In this document: one piece after another, positions 22,821 through 36,300 of the stretch
How positions within the stretch are numbered: position 1 is the stretch's first letter
How the letters are laid out: every line of letters begins with the position of its first letter
NCBI GenBank assembly: GCA_947623455.1
Contig: OX392534.1
Location: forward strand, 42,103,426 to 42,167,425
Direction: 5' to 3'
Length of the DNA stretch: 64,000 bases
Origin: Mimachlamys varia
Taxonomy: Eukaryota > Mollusca > Bivalvia > Pectinida > Pectinidae
Program-made: the position numbers and the translations under genes
The notes under the pieces: generated by a model
Databases searched by the model: none
What the model was told of the DNA's origin: nothing
What the model saw: the letters and a program-made list of their open reading frames with translations, nothing else

Positions 22821-23294
22821 TAGCCACTCTAAACCGCTTTACAGTACATAGGTATATATACAGCCACTCTAAACCGCTTTACAGTACATAGGTATATATA
22901 CAGCCACTCTAAACCGCTTTACAGTACATAGGTATATATACAGCCACTCTAAACCGCTTTACAGTACATAGGTATATATACAGCCACTCTAAACCGCTTT
23001 ACAGTACACAGGTATATATACAGCCACTCTAAACCGCTTTGCAGTACACAGGTATATATACAGCCACTCTAAACCGCTTTACAGTACATAGGTATATATA
23101 CAGCCACTCTAAACCGCTTTACAGTACATAGGTATATATACAGCCACTCTAAACCGCTTTACAGTACATAGGTATATATACAGCCACTCTAAACCGCTTT
23201 ACAGTACATAGGTATATATACAGCCACTCTAAACCGCTTTGCAGTACACAGGTACACAGCCGCTCTAAACCGCTTTACAGTACATAGGTACACA
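22821..23294 (+). repeat. 40 bp tandem array, about 12 copies
   Basis: The unit is AGCCACTCTAAACCGCTTTA followed by CAGTACATAGGTATATATAC. Identity is very high (only CATAGG/CACAGG and TTTA/TTTG changes). The last two copies lack the TATATA part and one has CCGCTC. The left flank AAAGCGCCCTATATAGATAG looks like the ancestral context of the unit. Copies abut with no unique spacers, so this is not a CRISPR array. Confidence 0.95.
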
Positions 23295-24334
23295 GTGTAA
23301 TTATACATTAATTAATACAAGTCTGAGGAAATCGTTACAGCTGCCTTATCATGCGAACTACTAGAATTATGTCAACTGGCTAATATCTCCCTGTGTATGC
23401 ATGAGTGTGTGCTGAAGATGTATTGTGTTCTGTTTTTAGTGGAACCGTCCTTCCAACGATATGCTAACAGCACAGATACTGAAAATTACACATACACATA
23501 CTTCCGACGTACAACTAAACATAAAATATTCATAGTTTTTTTTATGGATGTTCATTGGGTCGCAATTTAGAAGGAGAATTTCGTTGAAAACATGACCACT
23601 ATTTCTATTTGTAAGTACTCCATATTGGAAAAAATATATAAAATTCACGGGTATCGTCCAGAAAGTACTCTTTCTTGAAAAAAGAACGAAGGTTATACTT
23701 TATATTACCGTATCACATTGTAAACACCATATCCTGTCTCGCCTATCACCAAGGCAACCATGCCACGGGTTAGTTCCCGATTAGACGTGAAAAGATATAG
23801 CAATTTAAGGATCACCTGCACGGGGGTTTTCCCCGATTACTATGGTTACGTTCATAACTAAATACTTAATCGTATCCATATGTAAAGAAAAATTCAGGAT
23901 AACAACGGGCCATAAAAGGTTTTGCAGACAACCATCCTTTCTCAAAGGAGCTAACAAACAACATGGCGGAAGCGTGTAACGATCGGCTGTCAGACAACAC
24001 TCCGCAGACTATGGAATGATTATAACTACAATATATATCGAACAACAATTATCGTTACTAATGGGAGAGGAGTATGCTAGGATGATGCAGCGCATGCTTA
24101 TTATGACGCGAATCCCGTTACTCTGCTCCATCCATTATTTTCTCATCTAAATTGGGTTGTTCCATGCGCACTCTGCAAGCGCTTTATCCACATTACTTCC
24201 GGTTCAATAGGCAGTGTATCACCCTTGCGTTGTAGCAGACAATTGTATTTGAACGAGCTATGTTGTGAAAATATTATTTTCATTGTTTACCAAGAATCAA
24301 CCAATTTATACATGATAATGCTCTGGTTATATCA
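23295..24334. other. Non-coding DNA left of the 24 bp array
   Basis: This has no long open frame. It contains a CAACATGGCGGAAG motif at 23959-23972 (see separate entry). Confidence 0.4.
23958..24019 (+). promoter_or_regulatory. ACAACATGGCGGAAG motif: possible YY1-type initiator / translation start
   Basis: CAAnATGGCGGnnG is the consensus of YY1 sites that sit over start codons of many animal genes. The ATG at 23963 opens a 19-codon-scale frame (M-A-E-A-C-N-D-R-L-S-D-N-T-P-Q-T-M-E) that stops at 24019. It could be a first exon or uORF, or chance; no downstream exon is apparent before the 19 kb array. Confidence 0.25.
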
Positions 24335-27300
24335 TACCTTGTCAGTGTAGTAATATCATACCCTGTTAGTGTAGTGATACCATACCCTGTCAGTGTAGTG
24401 ATATCATACCCTGTCAGTGTAGTGATATCATACCCTGTCAGTGGAGTGATACCATTCCCTGTCAGTGTAGTGATACCATACCCTGTCAGTGTAGTGATAC
24501 CATACCCTGTCAGTGGAGTGATACCATACCCTGTCAGTGTAGTGATATCATACCCTGTCAGTGGAGTGATACCATACCCTGTCAGTGTAGTGATATCATA
24601 CCATGTTAGTGTAGTGATACCATACCCCGTCAGTGGAGTGATACCATACCCTGTCAGTGGAGTGATACCATACCCTGTTAGTGGAGTGATATAATACCCT
24701 GTTAGTGGAGTGATACCATACCCCGTCAGTGTAGTGACACCATACCCTGTCAGTGGAGTGATATCATACCCTGTCAGTGTAGTGATACCATACCCCGTCA
24801 GTGTAGTGATATCATACCCTGTCAGTGTAGTGATATCATACCCTGTCAGTGGAGTGATATCATACCCTGTCAGTGGAGTGATACCATACCCCGTCAGTGT
24901 TGTGCTATCTTACCCTGTCAGTGGAGTGATATCATACCCTATCAGTGGAGTGATACCATTCCCTGTCAGTGGAGTGATACCATACCCTGTCAGTGGAGTG
25001 ATATCATACCCTGTCAGTGGAGTGATATCATAGCCTGTTAGTGGAGTGATATCATACCCTGTCAGTGGAGTGATACCATACCCTGTCAGTGGAGTGATAC
25101 CATACCCTGTCGGTGTAGTGACATCATACCCTGTCAGTGTAGTGATATCATACCCTGTCAGTGGAGTGATACCATACCCTGTCAGTGGAGTGATACCATA
25201 CCATGTCAGTGGGGTGATGCCATACCCTGTTAGTGGAGTGATATCATACCCTGATAGTGGAATGATATCATACCATGTCAGTGCAGTGATATCATACCCT
25301 GTCAGTGGAGTGATACCATACCCTGTCAGTGTAGTGCTATTTTACCCTGTCAGTGGAGTGATATCATACCCTATCAGTGGAGTGATACCATTCCCTGTCA
25401 GTGGAGTGATACCATACCCTGTCAGTGGAGTGATATCATACCCTGTCAGTGGAGTGATATCATAGCCTGTTAGTGGAGTGATATCATACCCTGTCAGTGG
25501 AGTGATACCATACCCTGTCAGTGGAGTGATACCATACCCTGTCGGTGTAGTGATATCATACCCTGTCAGTGTAGTGATATCATACCCTGTCAGTGGAGTG
25601 ATACCATACTCTGTCAGTGGAGTGATACCATACCATGTCAGTGGAGTGATGCCATACCCTGTTAGTGGAGTGATATCATACCCTGATAGTGGAATGATAT
25701 CATACCATGTCAGTGGAGTGATGCCATACCCTGTTAATGGAGTGATATCATTCCCTGTTAGAGGAGTGATATCATACCCTGTCAGTGAAGTGATACCATA
25801 CCATGTCAGTGTAGTGATATCATACCCTGTCAGTGGAGTGATACCATACCATGTCAGTGGAGTGATATCATACCATGTCAGTGGAGTGATATCATACCCT
25901 GTTAGTGGAGTGATATCATACCCTGTCAGTGTAGTGATATCATACCCTGTCAGTGGAATGATATCATACCCCGTCAGTGGAGTAATACCATACCCTGTCA
26001 GTGTAGTGATATCATACCCTGTTAGTGTAGTGATACCATACCCTGTCAGTAGAGTGATACCATACCTTGTCAGTGTAGTGATATTATACCCTGTGAGTGT
26101 AGTGATACCATACCCTGTCAGTGGAGTGATTCCATACCCTGTCAGTGGAGTGATACCATACCCTGTCAGTGGAGTGATACCATACCATGTCAGTGGGGTG
26201 ATGCCATACCCTGTTAGTGGAGTGATATCATACCCTGATAGTGGAATGATATCATACCATGTCAGTGCAGTGATATCATACCCTGTCAGTGGAGTGATAC
26301 CATACCCTGTCAGTGTAGTGCTATTTTACCCTGTCAGTGGAGTGATATCATACCCTATCAGTGGAGTGATACCATTCCCTGTCAGTGGAGTGATACCATA
26401 CCCTGTCAGTGGAGTGATATCATACCCTGTCAGTGGAGTGATATCATAGCCTGTTAGTGGAGTGATATCATACCCTGTCAGTGGAGTGATACCATACCCT
26501 GTCAGTGGAGTGATACCATACCCTGTCGGTGTAGTGATATCATACCCTGTCAGTGTAGTGATATCATACCCTGTCAGTGGAGTGATACCATACTCTGTCA
26601 GTGGAGTGATACCATACCATGTCAGTGGAGTGATGCCATACCCTGTTAGTGGAGTGATATCATACCCTGATAGTGGAATGATATCATACCATGTCAGTGG
26701 AGTGATGCCATACCCTGTTAATGGAGTGATATCATTCCCTGTTAGAGGAGTGATATCATACCCTGTCAGTGAAGTGATACCATACCATGTCAGTGTAGTG
26801 ATATCATACCCTGTCAGTGGAGTGATACCATACCATGTCAGTGGAGTGATATCATACCATGTCAGTGGAGTGATATCATACCCTGTTAGTGGAGTGATAT
26901 CATACCCTGTCAGTGTAGTGATATCATACCCTGTCAGTGGAATGATATCATACCCCGTCAGTGGAGTAATACCATACCCTGTCAGTGTAGTGATATCATA
27001 CCCTGTTAGTGTAGTGATACCATACCCTGTCAGTAGAGTGATACCATACCTTGTCAGTGTAGTGATATTATACCCTGTGAGTGTAGTGATACCATACCCT
27101 GTCAGTGGAGTGATTCCATACCCTGTCAGTGTAGTGATATCATACCCTGTCAGTGTAGTGATATCATACCCTGTCAGTGGAGGGATATCATACCCTGTCA
27201 GTGGAGGGATATCATACCCTGTCAGTGGAGTGACATCATACCCTGTCAGTGTAGTGATATCATACCCTGTCAGTGGAGTGATACCATACCTTGTCAGTGG

Positions 27301-30300
27301 AGTGATACCATACCCTATCAGTGTAGTGATATCATACCCTATCAGTGTAGTGATACCATACCCTATCAGTGGAGTGATACCATACCCTGTCAGTGTAGTG
27401 ATACCATACCCTGTCAGTGGAGTGATACCATACCCTGTCGGTGTAGTGATATCATACCCTGTCAGTGTAGTGATATCATACCCTGTCAGTGGAGTGATAC
27501 CATACTCTGTCAGTGGAGTGATACCATACCATGTCAGTGGAGTGATGCCATACCCTGTTAGTGGAGTGATATCATACCCTGATAGTGGAATGATATCATA
27601 CCATGTCAGTGGAGTGATGCCATACCCTGTTAATGGAGTGATATCATTCCCTGTTAGAGGAGTGATATCATACCCTGTCAGTGAAGTGATACCATACCAT
27701 GTCAGTGTAGTGATATCATACCCTGTCAGTGGAGTGATACCATACCATGTCAGTGGAGTGATATCATACCATGTCAGTGGAGTGATATCATACCCTGTTA
27801 GTGGAGTGATATCATACCCTGTCAGTGTAGTGATATCATACCCTGTCAGTGGAATGATATCATACCCCGTCAGTGGAGTAATACCATACCCTGTCAGTGT
27901 AGTGATATCATACCCTGTTAGTGTAGTGATACCATACCCTGTCAGTAGAGTGATACCATACCTTGTCAGTGTAGTGATATTATACCCTGTGAGTGTAGTG
28001 ATACCATACCCTGTCAGTGGAGTGATTCCATACCCTGTCAGTGTAGTGATATCATACCCTGTCAGTGTAGTGATATCATACCCTGTCAGTGGAGGGATAT
28101 CATACCCTGTCAGTGGAGGGATATCATACCCTGTCAGTGGAGTGACATCATACCCTGTCAGTGTAGTGATATCATACCCTGTCAGTGGAGTGATACCATA
28201 CCTTGTCAGTGGAGTGATACCATACCCTATCAGTGTAGTGATATCATACCCTATCAGTGTAGTGATACCATACCCTATCAGTGGAGTGATACCATACCCT
28301 GTCAGTGTAGTGATATCATACCCTGTCAGTGGAGTGATATCATACCCTGTTAGTGTAGTGATATCATACCCTGTCAGTGGAGTGATACCATACCCTGTCA
28401 GTGGAGTGATATCATACCCTGTCAGTGGAGTGGCATCATACCCTATCAGTGTAGTGATACCATACCTTGTCAGTGTAGTGATACCATACCCTATCAGTGT
28501 AGTGATATCATACCCTATCAGTGTAGTGATACCATACCCTATCAGTGTAGTGATACCATACCCTGTCAGTGTAGTGATATCATACCCTGTCAGTGGAGTG
28601 ATATCATACCCTGTTAGTGTAGTGATATCATACCCTGTCAGTGGAGTGATACCATACCCTGTCAGTGGAGTGATATCATACCCTGTCAGTGGAGTGGCAT
28701 CATACCCTATCAGTGTAGTGATACCATACCTTGTCAGTGTAGTGATACCATACCTTGTCAGTGGAGTGATACCATACCTTGTCATTGGAGTGATATCATA
28801 CCCTATCGGTGTAGTGATACCATACCTTGTCAGTGGAGTGATATCATACCCTGTCAGTGTAGTGATACCATACCCTGTCAGTGTTCTGATACCATACTCT
28901 GTCAGTAGAGTGATATCATACCCTGTCAGTGGAGTGATATCATACCCTGTCAGTGGAGTGACATCATACCCTGTCAGTGGAGTGACATCATACCCTATCA
29001 GTGTAGTGATATCATACCCTGTGAGTGTAGTGATACCATACCCTGTCAGTGGAATGATACCATACCTTGTCAGTGGAGTGATATCATACCCTGTCAGTGG
29101 AGTGATACCATATCCTCTCAGTGGAGTGATACCCTACTCTGTCAGTGGAGTGATATCATACCCTGTCAGTGTAGTGATATCATACCCTGTCAGTGGAGTA
29201 ACATCATACCCTGTCAGTGTAGTGATACCATACCTTGTCATTGTGGTGATACCATACCTGTCAGTGGAGTGATATCATACCCTGTCAGTGGAGTGACATC
29301 ATACCCTATCATTGTAGTGATACCATACCATGTCAGTAGAGTGATATCATACCCTGTCAGTGGAGTGACATCATACCCTGTCAGTGGAGTGACATCATAC
29401 CGTATCAGTGTAGTGATATCATACCCTGTGAGTGTAGTGATACCATACCCTGTCAGTGGAATGATACCATACCTTGTCAGTGGAGTGATATCATACCCTG
29501 TCAGTGGAGTGATACCATATCCTGTCAGTGGAGTGATATCATACCCTATCAGTGGAGTGATATCATACCCTGTCAGTGGAGTGATATCATACTCTGTCAG
29601 TGTAGTGATACCATATCCTGTCAGTGGAGTGATATCATACCCTGTCAGTGGAGTGATATTATACCCTTTCAGTGGAGTGATACCATACCCTGTCAGTGGA
29701 GTGATACCATACGCTGTCAGTGGAGTGATACCATACTCTGTCAGTGGAGGGATATCAAACCCTGTCAGTGTAGTGATATCATAACCTGTCAGTGTAGTGA
29801 TAACATACCCTGTCAGTGGATTGATATCATACCCTGTCAGTGAAGTGATATTATACCCTGTTAGCGGAGTGATACCATACCCTGTCAGTGTAGTGATACC
29901 TTCCCTGTCAGTGGAGTTATATCATACCCTGTCAGTGGAGTGATATCATATCCTGTCAGTGGAGTGATATCATACCCTGTCAGTGGAGTGATATCATACC
30001 CTGTCAGTGTAGTGATAACATACCCTGTCAGTGGAGTGATATCATACCCTGTCAGTGAAGTGATATCATACCCTGTCAGTGGAGTGATACCATACCCTGT
30101 CAGTGGAGTGATACCATACCCTGTTAGCGGAGTGTTACCATACCCTATCAGTGTAGTGATACCATACCCTGTCAGTGGAGTGATACCATACGCTGTCAGT
30201 GGAGTGATACCATACTCTGTCAGTGGAGGGATATCATACCCTGTCAGTGTAGTGATATCATACCCTGTCAGTGTAGTGATAACATACCCTGTCAGTGGAT

Positions 30301-33300
30301 TGATATCATACCCTGTCAGTGAAGTGATATTATACCCTGTCAGTGGAGTGATACCATACCCTGTCAGTGGAGTGATACCATACCCTGTTAGCGGAGTGAT
30401 ACCATACCCTGTCAGTGTAGTGATACCTTCCCTGTCAGTGGAGTGATATCATACCCTGTCAGTGGAGTGATATCATACCCTGTCAGTGGAGTGATATCAT
30501 ACCCTGTCAGTGGAGTGATATCATACCCTGTCAGTGTAGTGATAACAAACCCTGTCAGTGGAGTGATATCATACCCTGTCAGTGAAGTGATATCATACCC
30601 TGTCAGTGGCGTGATACCATACCCTGTCAGTGGAGTGATACCATACCCTGTTAGCGGAGTGATACCATACCCTATCAGTGTAGTGATGCCATACCCTGTC
30701 AGTGGAGTGATATCATACCCTGTCAGTGGAGTGATACCATACCCTGTCAGTGGAATGATACCATACCTTGTCAGTGGAGTGATACCATACCTTGTCAGTG
30801 GAGTGATATCATACCCTATCGGTGTAATGATACCATACCTTGTCAGTGTAGTGATACCATACCTTGTCAGTGTTGTGATACCATACTCTGTCAGTGGAGT
30901 GATATCATACCCTGTCAGTGTAGTGATATCATACCCTGTCAGTGGAGTGACATCATACCCTATCAGTGTAGTGATACCATACCTTGTCAGTGTAGTGATA
31001 CCATACCCTGTCAGTGGAGTGATATCATACCCTGTCAGTGGAGCGACATCATACCCTATCAGTGTAGTGATACCTTCCCTGTCAGTGGAATGATATAATA
31101 CCCTGTCAGTGGAGTGATATCATACCCTGTCAGTGGAGTGATATCATACCCTGTCAGTGGAGTGACATCATACCCTATCAGTGTAGTGATATCATACCCT
31201 GTGAGTGTAGTGATACCATACCCTGTCAGTGGAGTGATACCATACCTTGTCAGTGGAGTGATATCATACTCTGTCAGTGGAGTGATACCATATCCTGTCA
31301 GTGGAGTGATATCATACCCTGTCAGTGGAGTGATATCATACCCTGTCAGTGGAGTGATATCATACCCTATCAGTGTAGTGATACCATATCCTGTCAGTGG
31401 AGTGATATGATACCCTGTCAGTTGAGTGATATCATACCTTGTCAGTGGAGTGATACCATACCCTGTCAGTGGAGTGATACCATACCCTGTCAGTGGAGTG
31501 ATATCATACTCTGTCAGTGGAGTTATATCATACCCTGTCAGTGGATTGATATCATACCCTGTCAGTGGAGTGATATCATACCCTGTCAGTGTGGTGATAT
31601 CATACCCTGTCAGTTGAGTGATACCATACTCTGTCAGTGTAGTGATATCATACCCTGTCAGTGGAGTGATACCATACCCTGTCAGTGGAGTGATACCATA
31701 CCCTGTCAGTTGAGTGATATCATACCCTGTCAGTGTAGTGATACCTTCCCTGTCAGTGGAGTGATATCATACCCTGTCAGTGGAGTGATATCATACCCTG
31801 TCAGTGGAGTGATATCATACCCTGTCAGTGGAGTGATATCATACCCTATCAGTGGAGTGATACCATACTCTGTCAGTGTAGTGATACCATACCCTGTCAG
31901 TGTAGTGATACCATACCCTGTCAGTGTAGTGATATCATACCCTGTCAGTGGAGTGATACCATACCCTGTCAGTGGAGTGATACCATACCCTGTCAGTGGA
32001 TTGATATCATACCCTGTCAGTGTAGTGATACCTTCCCTGTCAGTGGAGTGATATCATACCCTGTCAGTGGAGTGATATCATACCCTGTCAGTGGAGTGAT
32101 ATCATACCCTGTCAGTGGAGTGATATCATACCCTGTCAGTGGAGTGATACCATACTCTGTCAGTGTAGTGATACCATACCCTATCAGTGTAGTGATACCA
32201 TACCCTGTCAGTGTAGTGATACCATACCCTGTCAGTGTAGTGATACCTTCCCTGTCAGTGGAGTGATATCATACCCTGTCAGTGGAGTGATACCATACCC
32301 TGTCAGTGGAGTGATACCATACCTTGTCAGTGGAGTGATATCATACTCTGTCAGTGGAGTGATACCATATCCTGTCAGTGGAGTGATATCATACCCTGTC
32401 AGTGGAGTGATATCATACCCTGTCAGTGGAGTGATATCATACCCTGTCAGTGTAGTGATACCATATCCTGTCAGTGGAGTGATATGATACCCTGTCAGTG
32501 GAGTGATATCATACCTTGTCAGTGGAGTGATACCATACCCTGTCAGTGGAGTGATACCATACCCTGTCAGTGGAGTGATATCATACTCTGTCAGTGGAGT
32601 TATATCATACCCTGTCAGTGGATTGATATCATACCCTGTCAGTGGAGTGATATCATACCCTGTCAGTGTGGTGATATCATACCCTGTCAGTTGAGTGATA
32701 CCATACTCTGTCAGTGTAGTGATATCATACCCTGTCAGTGGAGTGATATCATACCCTGTCAGTGGAGTGATACCATACCCTGTCAGTTGAGTGATATCAT
32801 ACCCTGTCAGTGTAGTGATACCTTCCCTGTCAGTGGAGTGATATCATACCCTGTCAGTGGAGTGATATCATACCCTGTCAGTGGAGTGATATCATACCCT
32901 GTCAGTGGAGTGATATCATACCCTGTCAGTGGAGTGATACCATACTCTGTCAGTGTAGTGATACCATACCCTATCAGTGTAGTGATACCATACCCTGTCA
33001 GTGTAGTGATATCATACCCTGTCAGTGGAGTGATACCATACCCTGTCAGTGGAGTGATACCATACCCTGTCAGTGGATTGATATCATACCCTGTCAGTGT
33101 AGTGATACCTTCCCTGTCAGTGGAGTGATATCATACCCTGTCAGTGGAGTGATATCATACCCTGTCAGTGGAGTGATATCATACCCTGTCAGTGGAGTGA
33201 TATCATACCCTGTCAGTGGAGTGATACCATACTCTGTCAGTGTAGTGATACCATACCCTATCAGTGTAGTGATACCATACCCTGTCAGTGTAGTGATACC

Positions 33301-36300
33301 ATACCCTGTCAGTGTAGTGATACCTTCCCTGTCAGTGGAGTGATATCATACCCTGTCAGTGGAGTGATATCATACCCTGTCAGTGGAGTGACATCATACC
33401 CTGTCAGTGGAGTGATACCATACCCTGTCAGTGGAGTGATACCATACCCTGTTAGCGGAGTGATACCATACCCTATCAGTGTAGTGATACCATACCCTGT
33501 TAGCGGAGTGATACCATACCCTATCAGTGGAGTGATACCATACCCTGTCAGTGGAGTGATATCATACCCTGTCAGTGGAGTGATATCATACCCTGTCAGT
33601 GGAGTGATATCATACCCTGTCAGTGGAGTGATATCATACCCTGTCAGTGGAGTGATATCATACCCTGTCAGTGGAGTGATATCATACCCTGTCAGTGTAG
33701 TGATAACATACCCTGTCAGTGGAGTGATATCATACCCTGTCAGTGAAGTGATATCATACCCTGTCAGTGGAGTGATACCATACCCTGTCAGTGGAGTGAT
33801 ACCATACCCTGTTAGCGGAGTGATACCATACCCTATCAGTGTAGTGATACCATACCCTGTCAGTGGAGTGATATCATACCCTGTCAGTGGAGTGATACCA
33901 TACCCTGTCAGTGGAATGATACCATACCTTGTCAGCGGAGTGATACCATACCTTGTCAGTGGAGTGATATCATACCCTATCGGTGTAGTGATACCATACC
34001 TTGTCAGTGTAGTGATACCATACCTTGTCAGTGTTGTGATACCATACTCTGTCAGTGGAGTGATATCATACCCTGTCAGTGTAGTGATATCATACCCTGT
34101 CAGTGGAGTGACATCATACCCTATCAGTGTAGTGATACCATACCTTGTCAGTGTAGTGATACCATACCCTGTCAGTGGAGTGATATCATACCCTGTCAGT
34201 GGAGTGACATCATACCCTATCAGTGTAGTGATACCTTCCCTGTCAGTGGAATGATATCATACCCTGTCAGTGGAGTGATATCATACCCTGTCAGTGGAGT
34301 GATATCATACCCTGTCAGTGGAGTGACATCATACCCTATCAGTGTAGTGATATCATACCCTGTGAGTGTAGTGATACCATACCCTGTCAGTGGAGTGATA
34401 CCATACCTTGTCAGTGGAGTGATATCATACTCTGTCAGTGGAGTGATACCATATCCTGTCAGTGTAGTGATATCATACCCTGTCAGTGGAGTGATATCAT
34501 ACCCTGTCAGTGGAGTGATATCATACCCTGTCAGTGTAGTGATACCATATCCTGTCAGTGGAGTGATATGATACCCTGTCAGTGGAGTGATATCATACCT
34601 TGTCAGTGGAGTGATACCATACCCTGTCAGTGGAGTGATACCATACCCTGTCAGTGGAGTGATATCATACTCTGTCAGTGGAGTTATATCATACCCTGTC
34701 AGTGGATTGATATCATACCCTGTCAGTGGAGTGATATCATACCCTGTCAGTGTAGTGATATCATACCCTGTCAGTTGAGTGATACCATACTCTGTCAGTG
34801 TAGTGATATCATACCCTGTCAGTGGAGTGATACCATACCCTGTCAGTGGAGTGATACCATACCTTGTCAGTGGAGTGATACCATACCCTGTCAGTGTAGT
34901 GATACCTTCCCTGTCAGTGGAGTGATTCCATACCTTGTCAGTGGAGTGACATCATACCCTGTCAGTGGAGTGACATCATTTCCTATCAGTGTAGTGATAC
35001 CATACCCTGTCAGTGTAGTGATATCATACCCTGTCAGTGTAGTGATACCTTCCCTGTCAGTGTAGTGATATCATACCCTGTCAGTGTAGTGATACCATAC
35101 CCTGTCAGTGGAGTGATACCATACCCTGTCAGTGGAGTGATATCATACCCTGTCAGTGTAGTGATACCTTCCCTGTCAGTGGAGTGATATCATACCCTGT
35201 CAGTGGAGTGATATCATACCCTGTCAGTGGAGTGATATCATACCCTGTCAGTGGAGTGATATCATACCCTGTCAGTGTAGTGATATCATACCCTGTCAGT
35301 GGAGTGATACCATACCCTGTCAGTGGAGTGATACCAAACCCTGTCAGTGGAGTGATATCATACCCTGTCAGTGTAGTGATACCTTCCCTGTCAGTGGAGT
35401 GATATCATACCCTGTCAGTGGAGTGATATCATACCCTGTCAGTGGAGTGATATCATACCCTGTCAGTGGAGTGATATCATACCCTGTCAGTGGAGTGATA
35501 CCATACTCTGTCAGTGTAGTGATACCATACCCTATCAGTGTAGTGATACCATACCCTGTCAGTGTAGTGATACCATACCCTGTCAGTGTAGTGATACCTT
35601 CCCTGTCAGTGGAGTGATATCATACCCTGTCCGTGGAGTGATATCATACCCTGTCAGTGGAGTGACATCATACCCTGTCAGTGGAGTGACATCATACCCT
35701 ATCAGTGTAGTGATATCATACCCTGTGAGTGTAGTGATACCATACCCTGTCAGTGGAGTGATATCATACTCTGTCAGTGGAGTGATACCATATCCTATCA
35801 GTGGAGTGATACCATATCCTGTCAGTGGAGTGATACCATACCCGGTCAGTGGAGTGATATCATACTCTGTCAGTGTAGTGATACCATATCCTGTCAGTGG
35901 AGTGATATCATACCCTTTCAGTGGAGTGATACCATACCCTGTCAGTGGAGTGATACCATACCCTGTCAGTGGAGTGATACCATACTCTGTCAGTGGAGTG
36001 ATATCATACCCTGTCAGTGTAGTGATAACATACCCTTTCAGTGGATTGATATCATACCCTCTCAGTGAAGTGATATTATACCCTGTCAGTGGAGTGATAC
36101 CATACCCTGTCAGTGGAGTGATACCATACCCTGTTAGCGGAGTGATACCATACCCTATCAGTGTAGTGATACCATACCCTGTCAGTGGAGTGATATCATA
36201 CCCTGTCAGTGGAGTGACATCATACCCTGTCAGTGTAGTGATACCATACCCTGTCAGTGGAGTGATATCATACCCTGTCAGTGGAGTGATATCATACCCT

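Noticed and set aside
22821..23294. CRISPR-like regular array
   Set aside because: There are no unique spacers; units abut directly, and the genome is animal.
26326..29272. Open frames of 936 codons (plus) and 819 codons (minus) in the 24 bp array
   Set aside because: They are purely the eight-residue translation of the repeat, open on both strands, broken repeatedly by one-base-short units, and without start context or domains.
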